This document shows, one piece after another, positions 33,168 through 41,748 of a DNA stretch of 41,749 bases. The translations under genes were made by a program, and so were the position numbers. The stretch's first letter is position 1; every line of letters begins with the position of its first letter. The notes under the pieces are model-generated. The model worked only from the letters and a program-made list of their open reading frames with translations. It did not search any database and was not told the origin of the DNA. Source of the DNA: Acidobacteriota bacterium (GTDB lineage: Bacteria; Acidobacteriota; Terriglobia; Acidiferrales; UBA7541); the NCBI GenBank assembly GCA_003223325.1, contig QHYS01000121.1:9277-51025 (forward strand). Direction: 5' to 3'.

Positions 33168-33476
33168 TTGGACTTGCACTCGGTAGTGATTCTGAGCCTG
33201 CACACACCGCGCGAAAAGGTGTGGGGTGAGCTGCTGTCCCTCAATACCGCCGGCGTGACACTGCGCGGCATCGATCTGAATTCCTTCGATGATTTCGTGC
33301 ACCAGGTCTTGCATCCGGAAGGCGAACGTGTCAGCCTGCCCACGCTGTTTTTTCCCATGCAGCGCGTAGAGCGGATTGCGCTGGACGAACCTAGCGGCTC
33401 GATTCCTTCCTTTTCTGATATATTCGAGCGCAAGGTGGGCCGTTCGCTGAAGGATTATCTCGAACTGTTCGCCTGA
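33168..33476 (+). CDS. Conserved hypothetical protein, 102 residues
   Basis: Starts at a TTG with GGAG eight bases upstream; the longer frame reading back to 32868 overlaps scoB and is a shadow. The protein reads LHSVVILSLHTPREKVWGEL, LSLNTAGVTLRGIDLNSFDD, FVHQVLHPEG, LPTLFFPMQRVERIALDEPS and SFSDIFERKVGRSLKDYLEL. The pattern suggests a small beta-rich cytoplasmic protein (no signal peptide, no membrane segment), reminiscent of a Sm-like or similar regulatory barrel, but I do not assign a family. I believe similar proteins occur in Acidobacteria. Upstream, eight Ts form the loop of a small CCTGA/TCAGG hairpin (33135-33152). It is followed 24 bases later by the phosphatidyltransferase gene, probably co-transcribed. 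Confidence 0.75.
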   Translation: MDLHSVVILSLHTPREKVWGELLSLNTAGVTLRGIDLNSFDDFVHQVLHPEGERVSLPTLFFPMQRVERIALDEPSGSIPSFSDIFERKVGRSLKDYLELFA

Positions 33477-33500
33477 CCTGCTTCCGAAAATTTCCATTTT

Positions 33501-34067
33501 ATGGCCAGACGCATCCTGACGGTGCCGAACCAGCTTACCTTCCTGCGCTTGAGTTTCCTGCCGCTCTTCATCATTCTGGTTTTTTATCGGCGCTATCCCT
33601 GGGCGCTCGCCATTTTGATTCTTGCGGCCCTGACCGATAGCATGGATGGCTTGCTGGCGCGTTCCCTCAATCAAAAGACGAGTCTAGGCGCCTATCTCGA
33701 TCCGATTGCCGATAAGCTCCTGCTTTCCTCCTCGTTCGTGGTCCTGGCGCTCAATGGGCAAATTCGCTGGTGGCTGACGATTCTGGTTCTCGGTCGCGAC
33801 GTCCTGATTCTCACGACGGCAGCGGTGATCCTATTGACTGCCGGCTATCGCGCATTTCCTCCCTCCCTCTACGGGAAGCTGACTACCATGCTGCAAATCC
33901 TTCTTGTATTTACGGTGTTGGCGGCAGTGGTTTTCCACCGGCCTGCGTTTTCTCTAGCGCGACGCGTATTGGTCTATCTGGTGGCCGGGTTCACGGTATT
34001 CTCCGGCTTCCACTACAGCGTGGTAGTAGCGCGACGATTGAGCCAGGAAAGCCCGGAGCCGTCGTAA
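33501..34067 (+). CDS. CDP-alcohol phosphatidyltransferase
   Basis: 188 residues with five to six membrane segments. The signature of the family is complete: D-x2-DG-x2-AR-x8-G-x3-D-x3-D, seen as DSMDGLLARSLNQKTSLGAY followed by LDPIADK. These Asp residues bind the divalent metals and CDP. The N-terminus TVPNQLTFLRLSFLPLFI resembles PgsA-type phosphatidylglycerophosphate synthases, which make phosphatidylglycerol precursors, but cardiolipin-type and phosphatidylinositol-phosphate enzymes share the motif, so the exact product is not certain. It lies in the inner membrane. Convergent with the rhomboid gene, 22 bases apart. Confidence 0.88.
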   Translation: MARRILTVPNQLTFLRLSFLPLFIILVFYRRYPWALAILILAALTDSMDGLLARSLNQKTSLGAYLDPIADKLLLSSSFVVLALNGQIRWWLTILVLGRDVLILTTAAVILLTAGYRAFPPSLYGKLTTMLQILLVFTVLAAVVFHRPAFSLARRVLVYLVAGFTVFSGFHYSVVVARRLSQESPEPS

Positions 34068-34089
34068 CTGGCGTGTGACGGCGCGGCTT

Positions 34090-35031
34090 CTAGCCAACGC
34101 CAATCGGTGAACTGAAATAGTTCAGGAGCATGAAGACGAAGCTCGCCAGAACGGCGACTCCTGTGGTCCATCCGAGTGCATATGCCCGGCGGCGCTCGAC
34201 TACATCCGCCGGATGGCGGTCGGCCATTACTTTTCCGAGCAGGAAGCCGGCCACGAATCCGCCGATGTGGGCGTAATTATCGATGCCCGGCATCAGTATA
34301 CCCAGCACCGCGATATAAGCTAGCCAGTAGAGCAATTGACTCCGCAGCATGCGCATGCCGATGCTTTGCCGTCCTGTGGTGAGCGCGAGTAGCAGGCCAA
34401 CCAGACCAAGCAGCGAACCAGAAGCTCCGACGCTGTTGGGATGTCCTGTAACGAAGCTCAAGATGTAGCCGCAAATCCCTGTCACAATGAAGACGAAGAG
34501 AAAGCGGGCCGACCCATAGAGTTCCTCGATCGTCGGCGCCAGATCCATCATCACCCACATATTGAAGCCGATATGCAGCAGACTGCCGTGAAGGAAAATC
34601 GCGGTAATGAGTCTCCACGGTTGCGCGGGATCAAGGAAACTTGAACTACTACCCATTCTCACCAGCACGAGCGGATTAATTCCGCCCAGTCCAAATAGGG
34701 CGCCGAACCCTCCTCCACCCGGCGCCTGGAAGCCGTTGCGGTTAATGGTGATCAGCAGGCTGACACCATAAAGGATGCAGCAAAGGCCCAAGATTCCGTA
34801 GCTGACGGGTGAAGTTTGCGGCAGGAGCTTGCTGAGCGAGCGGCTGGCGGCAGCAAGAGAAAAAGTCAGGCTCGCGCCGCACTGATGGCAGCGGCCGGCG
34901 GTCGAGCCCACCAGCGTTCCACAGGCCGGGCACAATCGCGGGCGGGCTACCGAAGGCTGCCTGTGAAACAGTGAATCAAATTGATTGCGCCAGCGGTCGA
35001 TTTTGTAGCGCCAACGAATGGGGAGCGGCAC
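34090..35031 (-). CDS. Rhomboid-family protease with N-terminal zinc ribbon
   Basis: About 313 residues from a GTG at 35031 that has AAGGAGG four bases upstream. The frame is open to 35148, but that part runs into a palindromic element and lacks a ribosome site. A cytoplasmic zinc ribbon (LCPACGTLVG, then RCHQCGAS; four Cys) is followed by membrane segments. Rhomboid landmarks: RLITAIFLHGSLLHIGFNMW, the catalytic Ser in SVGASGSLLGLVG and the catalytic His in YAHIGGFVAGFL. This is an intramembrane serine protease; its substrates are unknown. Both catalytic residues are present. Confidence 0.9.
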   Translation of the reverse strand: MPLPIRWRYKIDRWRNQFDSLFHRQPSVARPRLCPACGTLVGSTAGRCHQCGASLTFSLAAASRSLSKLLPQTSPVSYGILGLCCILYGVSLLITINRNGFQAPGGGGFGALFGLGGINPLVLVRMGSSSSFLDPAQPWRLITAIFLHGSLLHIGFNMWVMMDLAPTIEELYGSARFLFVFIVTGICGYILSFVTGHPNSVGASGSLLGLVGLLLALTTGRQSIGMRMLRSQLLYWLAYIAVLGILMPGIDNYAHIGGFVAGFLLGKVMADRHPADVVERRRAYALGWTTGVAVLASFVFMLLNYFSSPIGVG

Positions 35032-35142
35032 ACGGCCTCCTTGCGAGCCGACGAGACACCTGTCTATAATACCGAAAAAGTTGATGAGGGCGAGGAAAGC
35101 GGCGCGTCTTGCGAGCGCAGGCACGCTTGGCCGAAAAATCGC

Positions 35143-35216
35143 GGTCATCCCGAACCCACCCTCCGACCTTCTGGGCGCAGCAGGACCGCTGCAGCGGGTC
35201 AGGAATCTGCTTTTTC
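35143..35216. repeat. Dispersed palindromic element, copy 9 (partial)
   Basis: Begins GGTCATCCCGAACCCACC and ends with CAGGAATCTGCTTTTTCCG. It lies between the divergent rhomboid and small coiled-coil genes; the right-hand GTCAT end is lost. Confidence 0.55.
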
Positions 35217-35231
35217 CGAGTGAGGATTATA

Positions 35232-35423
35232 GTGCCCACCTTTGAGGATTTCGGCCGCAAACTGGACCGCGAAATCGAGCGCTTGCGTGAGTTGACCACG
35301 AAGAAAATCACCCCCGCGGCGCGTCTTAAGACCGCCCAGTCCCTCAGGCGAATGTCCGAAAAGCTGGCGCAAATGGCCGCGGATATAGAAGCCAAAGTTG
35401 AACCCAAAGCGGATTCACGCTGA
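35232..35423 (+). CDS. Small helical (coiled-coil) protein, 63 residues
   Basis: Starts at a GTG with GAGGA five bases upstream. The sequence is all-helical and charged: [38 protein letters not shown] and [18 protein letters not shown] heptad-like pattern of Leu/Ile suggests a short coiled coil. No family can be named. It is followed by the RlpA-like gene and may be co-transcribed with it. No membrane or signal sequence. The reading frame has good spacing and composition, but a gene this short should be treated as probable, not certain. Confidence 0.6.
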   Translation: MPTFEDFGRKLDREIERLRELTTKKITPAARLKTAQSLRRMSEKLAQMAADIEAKVEPKADSR

Positions 35424-35472
35424 CCGGCGGAATTGCTTCCAGTTTACCTACCCACTGCGTTGGCATCTCTAT

Positions 35473-36156
35473 ATGGGAGTTCTTTTACTTTTTGGCGGTG
35501 CGGGGTGTGCCCACAAGCCTGCACGCGCGAGTGTTCCGGCGCCTCCGGCTCCCGCGGCTCCGAGCGCGCCCGCGGTCCCGCCCGAGCGGGCCCTCGCACC
35601 GGGAACCTACGTCGAACGGGGAGTGGCCTCGTGGTACGGTGCGCCGTTTCATGGGCGGCAATCGTCGAGCGGCGAAATCTTCGATATGAACCGATTTGTC
35701 GCCGCCCATCGTACGCTGCCCTTTGGCAGTATTGTCCGCGTGACGAATCTGAATAACGGCAAGCATACCGAGGTGCGCATCATCGATCGCGGTCCATTTA
35801 TCGAGGGGCGCTTGATCGATTTGTCTCTGGCCGCCGCTCATGCCATCGACATGGTCGGGACGGGCGTCGCGCCTGTGCGCGTGGAGCTTGTATCGAGTAC
35901 GTCGCCGCTCACGGGCGCCTTCTCGGTCCAAGTGGGCGCATTTCAGCAGCGCAAGAACGCGGACCGGCTGCGAGCCGATTTGAGCCGGCGCTACCCGGTC
36001 TTCGTGCAGGATTATGCAGCGCCGGCGGGACGCCTTTACCGCGTGCGCGTTGGGCGCCTCGCAACCCAGCAAGCGGCGGAACATTTCGCGGCGCAACTCA
36101 CGCGCGAGCGGGGCTTTCACAACACCTTTGTCGTGAGATTGGACGGACTCCAATAG
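35473..36156 (+). CDS. rlpA: RlpA-like septal lipoprotein with SPOR domain
   Basis: About 227 residues. A hydrophobic stretch ends in GGAGC, a plausible lipobox, followed by a Pro/Ala-rich linker ([16 protein letters not shown]). The double-psi barrel has [37 protein letters not shown] and VRIIDRGPF, with the Asp typical of the catalytic site; [14 protein letters not shown] follows. The C-terminus is a SPOR domain ([20 protein letters not shown]), which binds denuded glycan at the septum. RlpA proteins cleave such glycans as lytic transglycosylases during separation of daughter cells. The ATG at 35473 gives a very short leader; the open frame continues upstream to a TTG at 35398 and a start between the two may be used. 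No clear ribosome site. Confidence 0.88.
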   Translation: MGVLLLFGGAGCAHKPARASVPAPPAPAAPSAPAVPPERALAPGTYVERGVASWYGAPFHGRQSSSGEIFDMNRFVAAHRTLPFGSIVRVTNLNNGKHTEVRIIDRGPFIEGRLIDLSLAAAHAIDMVGTGVAPVRVELVSSTSPLTGAFSVQVGAFQQRKNADRLRADLSRRYPVFVQDYAAPAGRLYRVRVGRLATQQAAEHFAAQLTRERGFHNTFVVRLDGLQ

Positions 36157-36212
36157 GCGGCTGATGCTTCGATCTTTCAGACTGTGAGTTTTAATAATTG
36201 CTGAGGCCAAAT

Positions 36213-36465
36213 CTTGTCATCCCGAGCAAGCCGGATCGCAGCGCGTGCAGGAGCGCGCGCCACGCTGCCGAGCGAGGGATCTGTTTTCGGGTGACCGTGT
36301 CATTCGGAGCCCGCCGTCGGGCGCGCAGTTCGCGACCGACGTTCCCTGTGGGCGGGTGCCGGCGTCCTCAACAGGCCGATCTTGCGCGTGTTGGGGTGGG
36401 AGGACTTTCTGTCCTTCAGTATGAGGGGGGATTCTTCAGGCCGATAAGACCGCTTTCAGATGACA
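36213..36465. repeat. Intergenic palindrome-rich segment, copy 10 and remnants
   Basis: Starts TTGTCATCCCGAGCAAGCCG, holds GAGCGAGGGATCTGTTTTCG, then TGTCATTCGGAGCCCGC, a GC-rich middle, GAGGGGGGATTCTTCAGGC and a final TTCAGATGACA. It seems to be two or more copies merged or decayed. It fills most of the 346-base gap (36157-36502) before the HIT gene; I see no gene there. Confidence 0.6.
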
Positions 36466-36502
36466 ATTTCTCATTAACAATTTTTCAGGTAGGCTTGCGG
36501 CT

Positions 36503-36844
36503 ATGAATGACTGTATCTTTTGCAAGATCAGCAAACGCGAATTACCCGCAAAATTGGTGTACGAAGATCCGGAACTCTTCGCATTCGAAGATATCGCGCC
36601 GCAGGCGCCTACACATATCCTTATCTGCTCGCGCAAGCATATGGTGAATCTTGCCGACTCGAAGGAAGAGGACGGCGCTTTGTTTGGGCGGGCATTGCTG
36701 TTGGCGAGCCGCTTGGCCGCGGAGCGTAAGCTGACTTCTGGCTATCGAGTGGTGGTGAACAATGGACGCGGCGCCGGGCAGACCGTCTTCCACCTACACT
36801 TCCATCTGCTCGGCGGGCGCGATTTCCGCTGGCCGCCCGGCTAG
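36503..36844 (+). CDS. HIT-family (HINT-like) nucleotide hydrolase
   Basis: 113 residues, normal for the HINT branch. It starts DCIFCKISKRELPAKLVYED, with ELFAFEDIAPQAPTHILICS, then YRVVVNNGRGAGQTV, and ends with the histidine triad FHLHFHLLGGR. HINT proteins hydrolyse adenosine 5'-phosphoramidates and acyl-AMPs and are cytoplasmic dimers. The CxxC pair near the N-terminus is common in this branch and may bind zinc. Convergent with rmuC, 22 bases apart, and preceded by a palindrome-rich stretch. Confidence 0.94.
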   Translation: MNDCIFCKISKRELPAKLVYEDPELFAFEDIAPQAPTHILICSRKHMVNLADSKEEDGALFGRALLLASRLAAERKLTSGYRVVVNNGRGAGQTVFHLHFHLLGGRDFRWPPG

Positions 36845-36866
36845 GATCTGCCATCGGGACTTGTGG

Positions 36867-37946
36867 TCATCCTAAGTCTGCGGATTCCAGCACTTTCTCG
36901 ACCGGTGCGCCTTGCGCCAACTCCTCGAGTGAGGCGCACGCGCGGTCGAGCTTCCGATCGGCGTCGGAATAGCTCTGCTGCGCGTTGCGCAAATGAGTGC
37001 CGAGCTTCTCATACACTTCTCCAAAGGTGTCCATCTGTCTCTTCAAGCCGGTGAGGCTCCCCAGCAATCTCTTGGCATTCTCCTCGATCTGCATCCCGCG
37101 CAGCCCCAGGGAAATAATCTTGAGGTGGGCGAAAAGGGTGCTGGGGGATACGGGCACGACGCACCTCGTACGGCAATATTCGTCGAGCGGCGTGCCTTTC
37201 GCGTCCTCCGACCGCAGGAGCTCGTAGTAAACGCCTTCCGAGGGCACGAACATCAAGGCGATGTCGAGTGTCTCTTTCGCGGGCAGAATATATTTTTTGG
37301 CGATGGAGTCGGCGTGCAGCCGGACCGCATTAGAAAAGTCCTTGCGGCATCCCTCGCCCAGATCGAGCAGCCTTCGATAGCCGTCGAGCGGAAATTTGGA
37401 ATCGATGGGCAATAGTTTGTCGCTCAAGCGCACCACGGCATCTACGACTTCTCCGGTGGAAAATCGGAATTGCGTCTCATAGCTGGCGCGAGGCAGGGTG
37501 TCCGCGAGAATCCGATCGAGCGCGACTTCGCCCAAGGTGCCGCGCGTCTTCGCGCCGCCCAGCACGTCTTCGATTTGCTTGGCCGCCACCGAAAGCTCGT
37601 GGCCTGCCTGCTGCACCTCCCCCAACTGCTGCCGGATGCTTCCCAGCATTTGCGTGGAAGCCTGCAATTGCTCCGAGACCGCCTTTTGTGCAGTCGAAGT
37701 GATGGTCCCGACCGAGGCCATGCCGCTTTGTACTTGCTGGGTGACCTGCCCCAACTGCGCGGCCACGGATTGCGCAAGCTGGCTGATTTGCGCAGCTGTG
37801 GCCTGCGATTGTGCGGCCAGCAACGACTGCATTTCTTTGCGAAGCGCCTCACCATGCGCATCGGCCACACTCCGAGCCTTGAGCGCCACGAAGATCCCAA
37901 ACGCGCCAAGAATTGCGATGATTGCAGCTGCGCTCCATCCCATCAT
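36867..37946 (-). CDS. rmuC: DNA recombination protein RmuC
   Basis: 359 residues. An N-terminal membrane helix (WSAAAIIAILGAFGIFVALK) is followed by a long coiled coil rich in Gln and Ala (AAQISQLAQSVAAQLGQVTQ). The C-terminal nuclease-like domain has RGTLGEVALDRILADTL, LPIDSKFPLDGYRRLLD, DIALMFVPSEGVYYELL and TLFAHLKIISLGLRG. These are the hallmarks of RmuC, which limits inversions at short repeats in E. coli. Two adjacent ATGs (37946 and 37943) are equivalent. It lies 48 bases downstream of the PilZ gene on the same strand and may share its transcript. Confidence 0.94.
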   Translation of the reverse strand: MMGWSAAAIIAILGAFGIFVALKARSVADAHGEALRKEMQSLLAAQSQATAAQISQLAQSVAAQLGQVTQQVQSGMASVGTITSTAQKAVSEQLQASTQMLGSIRQQLGEVQQAGHELSVAAKQIEDVLGGAKTRGTLGEVALDRILADTLPRASYETQFRFSTGEVVDAVVRLSDKLLPIDSKFPLDGYRRLLDLGEGCRKDFSNAVRLHADSIAKKYILPAKETLDIALMFVPSEGVYYELLRSEDAKGTPLDEYCRTRCVVPVSPSTLFAHLKIISLGLRGMQIEENAKRLLGSLTGLKRQMDTFGEVYEKLGTHLRNAQQSYSDADRKLDRACASLEELAQGAPVEKVLESADLG

Positions 37947-37994
37947 TCTGTTACTTTATCGCGATTCCAGGAACTACGGAGGCAAAACCGCAGG

Positions 37995-40550
37995 TTAATC
38001 GAGAAGTTTGTTAATGCGGCGGCGGAGCTTCTCGCGGTCATCCTGGCTCATGTGCACAAATTCAACGCCGCAGCCCTTGGCGCTGACGCTGCGCACCACG
38101 GCGGTGGCGTGGATCTTGTCGAATCCGGCATGAATCTCGATGCGCAGCGACTCGCCTACAGCATACTGAGCCGAGGTATCGAGCAGCGCTCCGCCCAAGC
38201 CGATCGATCGCACCCGGGCGGAACGCGCCTGCGGCCCTTCCATTTTGGCCGGCAACGGATCAGACAAGGCCACCCGCAAATAGCGCCGCGGCTGGACAAA
38301 GCGACTGTTGGAAGTCGAGGCTTTGGCCGGCTGCCGCAGATTGAGCGATCCCCCGCGATCCTCGATCAAAGCCAGGGCATCTTCGGCGGCGGACCGTAAA
38401 CCTGCCGGCTCGGCATAGGCCAGGCCGGAACGATTGCGCACCAGACTGCGTAGCAGCGTGGCCGCGCCCGATGCTTTCATTCTGCCGAGCGCTTCGATGG
38501 ACTTGATGCGAAGAAAGACGTCGCCTAAACGCTCCACGTCCCCTGCAGCGATCTCAACCAGGTGCGGCACGGCCGCGGCATCGCCGACGAGTCCGATCTG
38601 ATCGATCATTCCCGGCATAACCAGCAGATGTGCCTCACGGAGTAAGGCCAGGAAGAGCTGAGCCACTTGCGGGCGCAGCCCCGGAGCGGATTGCCGCGAT
38701 AGTTCCGTAACGGCCAGGTCCTGCAAGCTCCAATCCCAACTCGAGAACGCCCTCGGCAGGGCTGCAATCAGGCGCTCAGGCGCGGCAGCGGACAACAGCT
38801 TGATGGCCGTGGCCACGCGCTGGTGGCGTGGCTCGAGGAGGTGCGTTTCGAGGGCGCCCAAAACTGGTTCCCCCGCTGCGCGAACCAACCTGACCATCGC
38901 CGGGAAGGCGTTCGAGCCTGCGGAAGAAGTCAAAAGAAGCCGCAGGCGATCGAGCAGCCGTTCCGGATCGCGCCGCAAAAGGCGAGGCAGCGCCGAATCG
39001 AGCGGCCGATTGGCGAGAGCCAAATCGACCAGCAGCAGCCATTCCTCGCAGTCCACGATCCGACGCATAAGCGGAGCCAGACGCTCTTCGTCGAATTCGG
39101 TAGGCGCCTTCTCCATTTCCGCCAGAATGGCCTCAACTTCGGCACAATCGCCACGCGCCAGAGCCAGCGTGGCCAACGATTGCGTCAATTGTTCCAGCAA
39201 ATTGGCAATCCCAGGGGAAACCTCGCGGCCCAGCGCCGCCACCACACTCTTCCCTAGGTCGGCAAGCTGGGGGCAGGGCCAGATGCGCTCTAGTACGTCC
39301 TTCAGCTCGAGCAGACCAGAAGCCACGGCCCGCCGTGCCTTTTCCTCTTCCGAGCCGAGGCAGCGCGCGTAATCGGCGAGCGCGCGGCGCGCTTCGCGGC
39401 GAGAGGCTTCCGCGCGCCTGCTTTCCGCCGCCACGATCAGTCCTTCCAGGTAATCGCGCAGCAGGGTGACGGGCAGACACCAGGCTTCCGGAGTTGCCAG
39501 CAGACGCGTTCGCTCACGCGCGGCCAGAGAACTCCAAAACCGCTCCACCAAGGGGTCCAGGCTGGCATCGCTTTCTTGATGGCCGTCGCGTTCCGGGCGG
39601 AGTTGAGAGAGCAGCATACGCACTTCAGCCGCGCGAAGGCGCCGCGCCAGATATTCCGAACGCGTGTAATGGACACTCAGGGTGTCCGCCAGCCGCGCAA
39701 GATACAAGCCGAGCGATTCGCTCTCGTGAGGCGGTTCGAGCGCGACGCCCTGCATGAGCAGGGAACGAAGCAACTCATCGGCGCCCGCAAATTCGGCGCG
39801 AATGGCTCGTGCGGCTTCCTGTGGTGCCTCCACCCGCACTTGCCCAAGGCGCGCGGCGGAGGCCCACAAAAGGCGCAACGCCACCCGGAGTTGGTCCGGC
39901 GCGGCGCTCGTCAATAACTCGGCGCCCGCGGAACTATCAAGTCCGCCTCCCAGCAACGCTTCGAGCAGGCTGGCAAAGGTGATGGGCTCGCTGGGGCGTT
40001 CCGGCGCCTGATTGACGCGAATTCCTGTAATTCGATGTTCGCGCAGGCGCGACGCCCAATCCTCGCGCGAAGCCTCCCGACCGCGGCACGCCGTATCGAT
40101 GGACCGTGCAAACTGCAGCAACTCGTCGAGTCGCGTATGAGGAACGAATGTCAGCGAGCGAATACTGGCGCGCGCAAAAACCTCCGCCAGGGTTTTCAAT
40201 TCGCCACGCGCATCCGCGAGGGCATGGCCCGAGCTTGAGGGTTGCTTCGTAACCACCAGGCGGTCGTGCTCGACGGCAAAACCAAGCACCGCCGAACCGC
40301 TGAGGGCCGCGTCGAGGGCATGGCCCGCGGATTTGAGGGTTTCAATCAGGCGAGGGTGGTGCTGGTGATAAAGCCGCACCGCGCGCAGCAAAACGTGCAG
40401 CGAGCGCAGAAATTGAGCCGCCGAAGCATCGGAATCCACCGGGATCGCTGCGGCCGCGAGCGGCTCCGGGCCTGAGCGCTTTGGCATCGGTGGCGAAGAG
40501 GCTTCGGCTGGCTGGCGACGTGGAAAGTGGGCCAGGTTCTTGGCGGTCAT
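37995..40550 (-). CDS. Large HEAT-like repeat protein with C-terminal PilZ domain
   Basis: 851 residues. Residues about 45-120 (FLRSLHVLLRAVRLYHQHHP, then LGFAVEHDRLVV) match a helical domain seen at the start of HEAT-repeat and HD-GYP signalling proteins in Acidobacteria and Deltaproteobacteria. The middle is almost entirely helical, with HEAT-like units (for example AAAVPHLVEIAAGDVERLGD and FLRIKSIEALGRMKASGAAT). The last 100 residues (RRYLRVALSDPLPAKM, VRSIGLGGALLDTS, GCGVEFVHMSQDDREKLRR) form a PilZ domain, whose RxxxR-like start and xSxGG element bind cyclic di-GMP. No membrane segment. A cytoplasmic cyclic di-GMP effector is the best inference; its target is unknown. No clear ribosome site at the ATG. 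Confidence 0.82.
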   Translation of the reverse strand: MTAKNLAHFPRRQPAEASSPPMPKRSGPEPLAAAAIPVDSDASAAQFLRSLHVLLRAVRLYHQHHPRLIETLKSAGHALDAALSGSAVLGFAVEHDRLVVTKQPSSSGHALADARGELKTLAEVFARASIRSLTFVPHTRLDELLQFARSIDTACRGREASREDWASRLREHRITGIRVNQAPERPSEPITFASLLEALLGGGLDSSAGAELLTSAAPDQLRVALRLLWASAARLGQVRVEAPQEAARAIRAEFAGADELLRSLLMQGVALEPPHESESLGLYLARLADTLSVHYTRSEYLARRLRAAEVRMLLSQLRPERDGHQESDASLDPLVERFWSSLAARERTRLLATPEAWCLPVTLLRDYLEGLIVAAESRRAEASRREARRALADYARCLGSEEEKARRAVASGLLELKDVLERIWPCPQLADLGKSVVAALGREVSPGIANLLEQLTQSLATLALARGDCAEVEAILAEMEKAPTEFDEERLAPLMRRIVDCEEWLLLVDLALANRPLDSALPRLLRRDPERLLDRLRLLLTSSAGSNAFPAMVRLVRAAGEPVLGALETHLLEPRHQRVATAIKLLSAAAPERLIAALPRAFSSWDWSLQDLAVTELSRQSAPGLRPQVAQLFLALLREAHLLVMPGMIDQIGLVGDAAAVPHLVEIAAGDVERLGDVFLRIKSIEALGRMKASGAATLLRSLVRNRSGLAYAEPAGLRSAAEDALALIEDRGGSLNLRQPAKASTSNSRFVQPRRYLRVALSDPLPAKMEGPQARSARVRSIGLGGALLDTSAQYAVGESLRIEIHAGFDKIHATAVVRSVSAKGCGVEFVHMSQDDREKLRRRINKLLD

Positions 40551-40746
40551 TAGAATACGCGCTCGCCCAACTGCGGCGAGTGAGTGCCTCCGTGCTCTTG
40601 CCCGCTTGGCACACTTCTGCGCCGTGTTCTGGCGACACGGGTTTCCTACTTACCAGAATGCCTTTGCAGTACCCGCTTTGACAAGCAAGGAAGCTGAGCG
40701 CGCTGCGTATGCGTAAATCATCTGGGACTTGCAGGAATGAGCGGCG

Positions 40747-41748
40747 TTAATCATGCTCCGAGGCGCCCGCACCGGTCAGTTGCACCAGCCCCTGAGCTGC
40801 CGGCACGCCGGCGGGGCTTGGTCGCATCGTCTGAGGGGCACGCCAGTTGTCGAGCATGGCCACCTGCTGAGAGCAGGAGACTGTGCAGTGCGGCGCGCAG
40901 GGCTTGGCCGTGTTGAATTCGCGGCGAAAATCGTCCAGCGTGTATTGCATCAGCGGAATGCCGGGATAACCGCGCTGCTGCGAACACCAGTGAACCAGCC
41001 CGTCCTCGCAGATATACAGGTACCGCGCCCCGGAACGGCAACGCCACTCGTTGGTTTTGCCGCGTGCGATATTGTGCTGGAACTGGTTGAAACGCGAGTA
41101 AGAGCGCTTACCGAGATCCATCACCTCTTCGAAGATTCCCTGCTCTTTACGGCTCAAAGGCTTGAGCTGGCCATTGCCATCATGCAACACGCCGATGGTG
41201 CTGGTAAAACCAAGCTCCAGGGCCCGCCGGGCCACTTTCAGCGCATCTTCGGGAAATCTTATGCCGCAGCCCAGGACGGAGTTGATGTTGACCTGAAATT
41301 CGGCGTATTCCGAGAGAAGCACCAGTTTCTGGTCCAGAACTTTCAGGCTCTTCTTGGAGGTCTCGTCGGGCATGGCATTGTCGATGCTGATCTGCAGATG
41401 CTCGAGCCCCGCGCGATTTAGCCGTTCGATGCGTTCCCGCGTAAGCAGATAACCATTCGTAATCATCCCGGCGAGAACCCCGTGGCCGCGCACGCGGGCG
41501 ATGATGCGGTCGAGATCTGGATGCAATAAAGGCTCGCCGCCGCTCTGCGTAATGATGGTCGCTCCCAATTGCGCCAGCCGGTCGATTCTCCGAAGCATCT
41601 CTTCGAGAGGCACGGGCTTGGAGACATCGTCGTATTCATTGCAATAAGTGCAAGAGAGATTGCACCGGCGGATGGGAATGACGTGCGCGAGGACAGGATG
41701 TTCAGTGGAGAGCAAGCCCCACCCGATCATGCGCCATTCCTTGAGCCT
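40747..41748 (-). CDS. Radical SAM protein with SPASM-like C-terminus, running off the right edge
   Basis: At least 327 residues. The 4Fe-4S/SAM motif is [14 protein letters not shown], followed by [30 protein letters not shown] and [20 protein letters not shown]. Late cysteines ([37 protein letters not shown]) suggest an auxiliary Fe-S cluster as in SPASM or twitch proteins. An ATG at 41730 has AAGGA seven bases upstream, but the frame stays open to the edge (RLKEWR before the Met), and I believe homologues begin with a similar LKEWR segment, so the true start may lie outside. It is an enzyme that makes 5'-deoxyadenosyl radicals; its substrate is unknown. Confidence 0.85.
   Translation of the reverse strand, partial: RLKEWRMIGWGLLSTEHPVLAHVIPIRRCNLSCTYCNEYDDVSKPVPLEEMLRRIDRLAQLGATIITQSGGEPLLHPDLDRIIARVRGHGVLAGMITNGYLLTRERIERLNRAGLEHLQISIDNAMPDETSKKSLKVLDQKLVLLSEYAEFQVNINSVLGCGIRFPEDALKVARRALELGFTSTIGVLHDGNGQLKPLSRKEQGIFEEVMDLGKRSYSRFNQFQHNIARGKTNEWRCRSGARYLYICEDGLVHWCSQQRGYPGIPLMQYTLDDFRREFNTAKPCAPHCTVSCSQQVAMLDNWRAPQTMRPSPAGVPAAQGLVQLTGAGASEHD

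Noticed and set aside
35032-35148. N-terminal 39 residues of a longer rhomboid protein
   Set aside because: That part extends into a palindromic element; the GTG at 35031 has a near-perfect ribosome site.
40551-40746. Promoter or small gene between the PilZ and radical SAM genes
   Set aside because: TTGTCA and TTGACA can be found, but neither has a matching -10; no open frame has a ribosome site or plausible composition.
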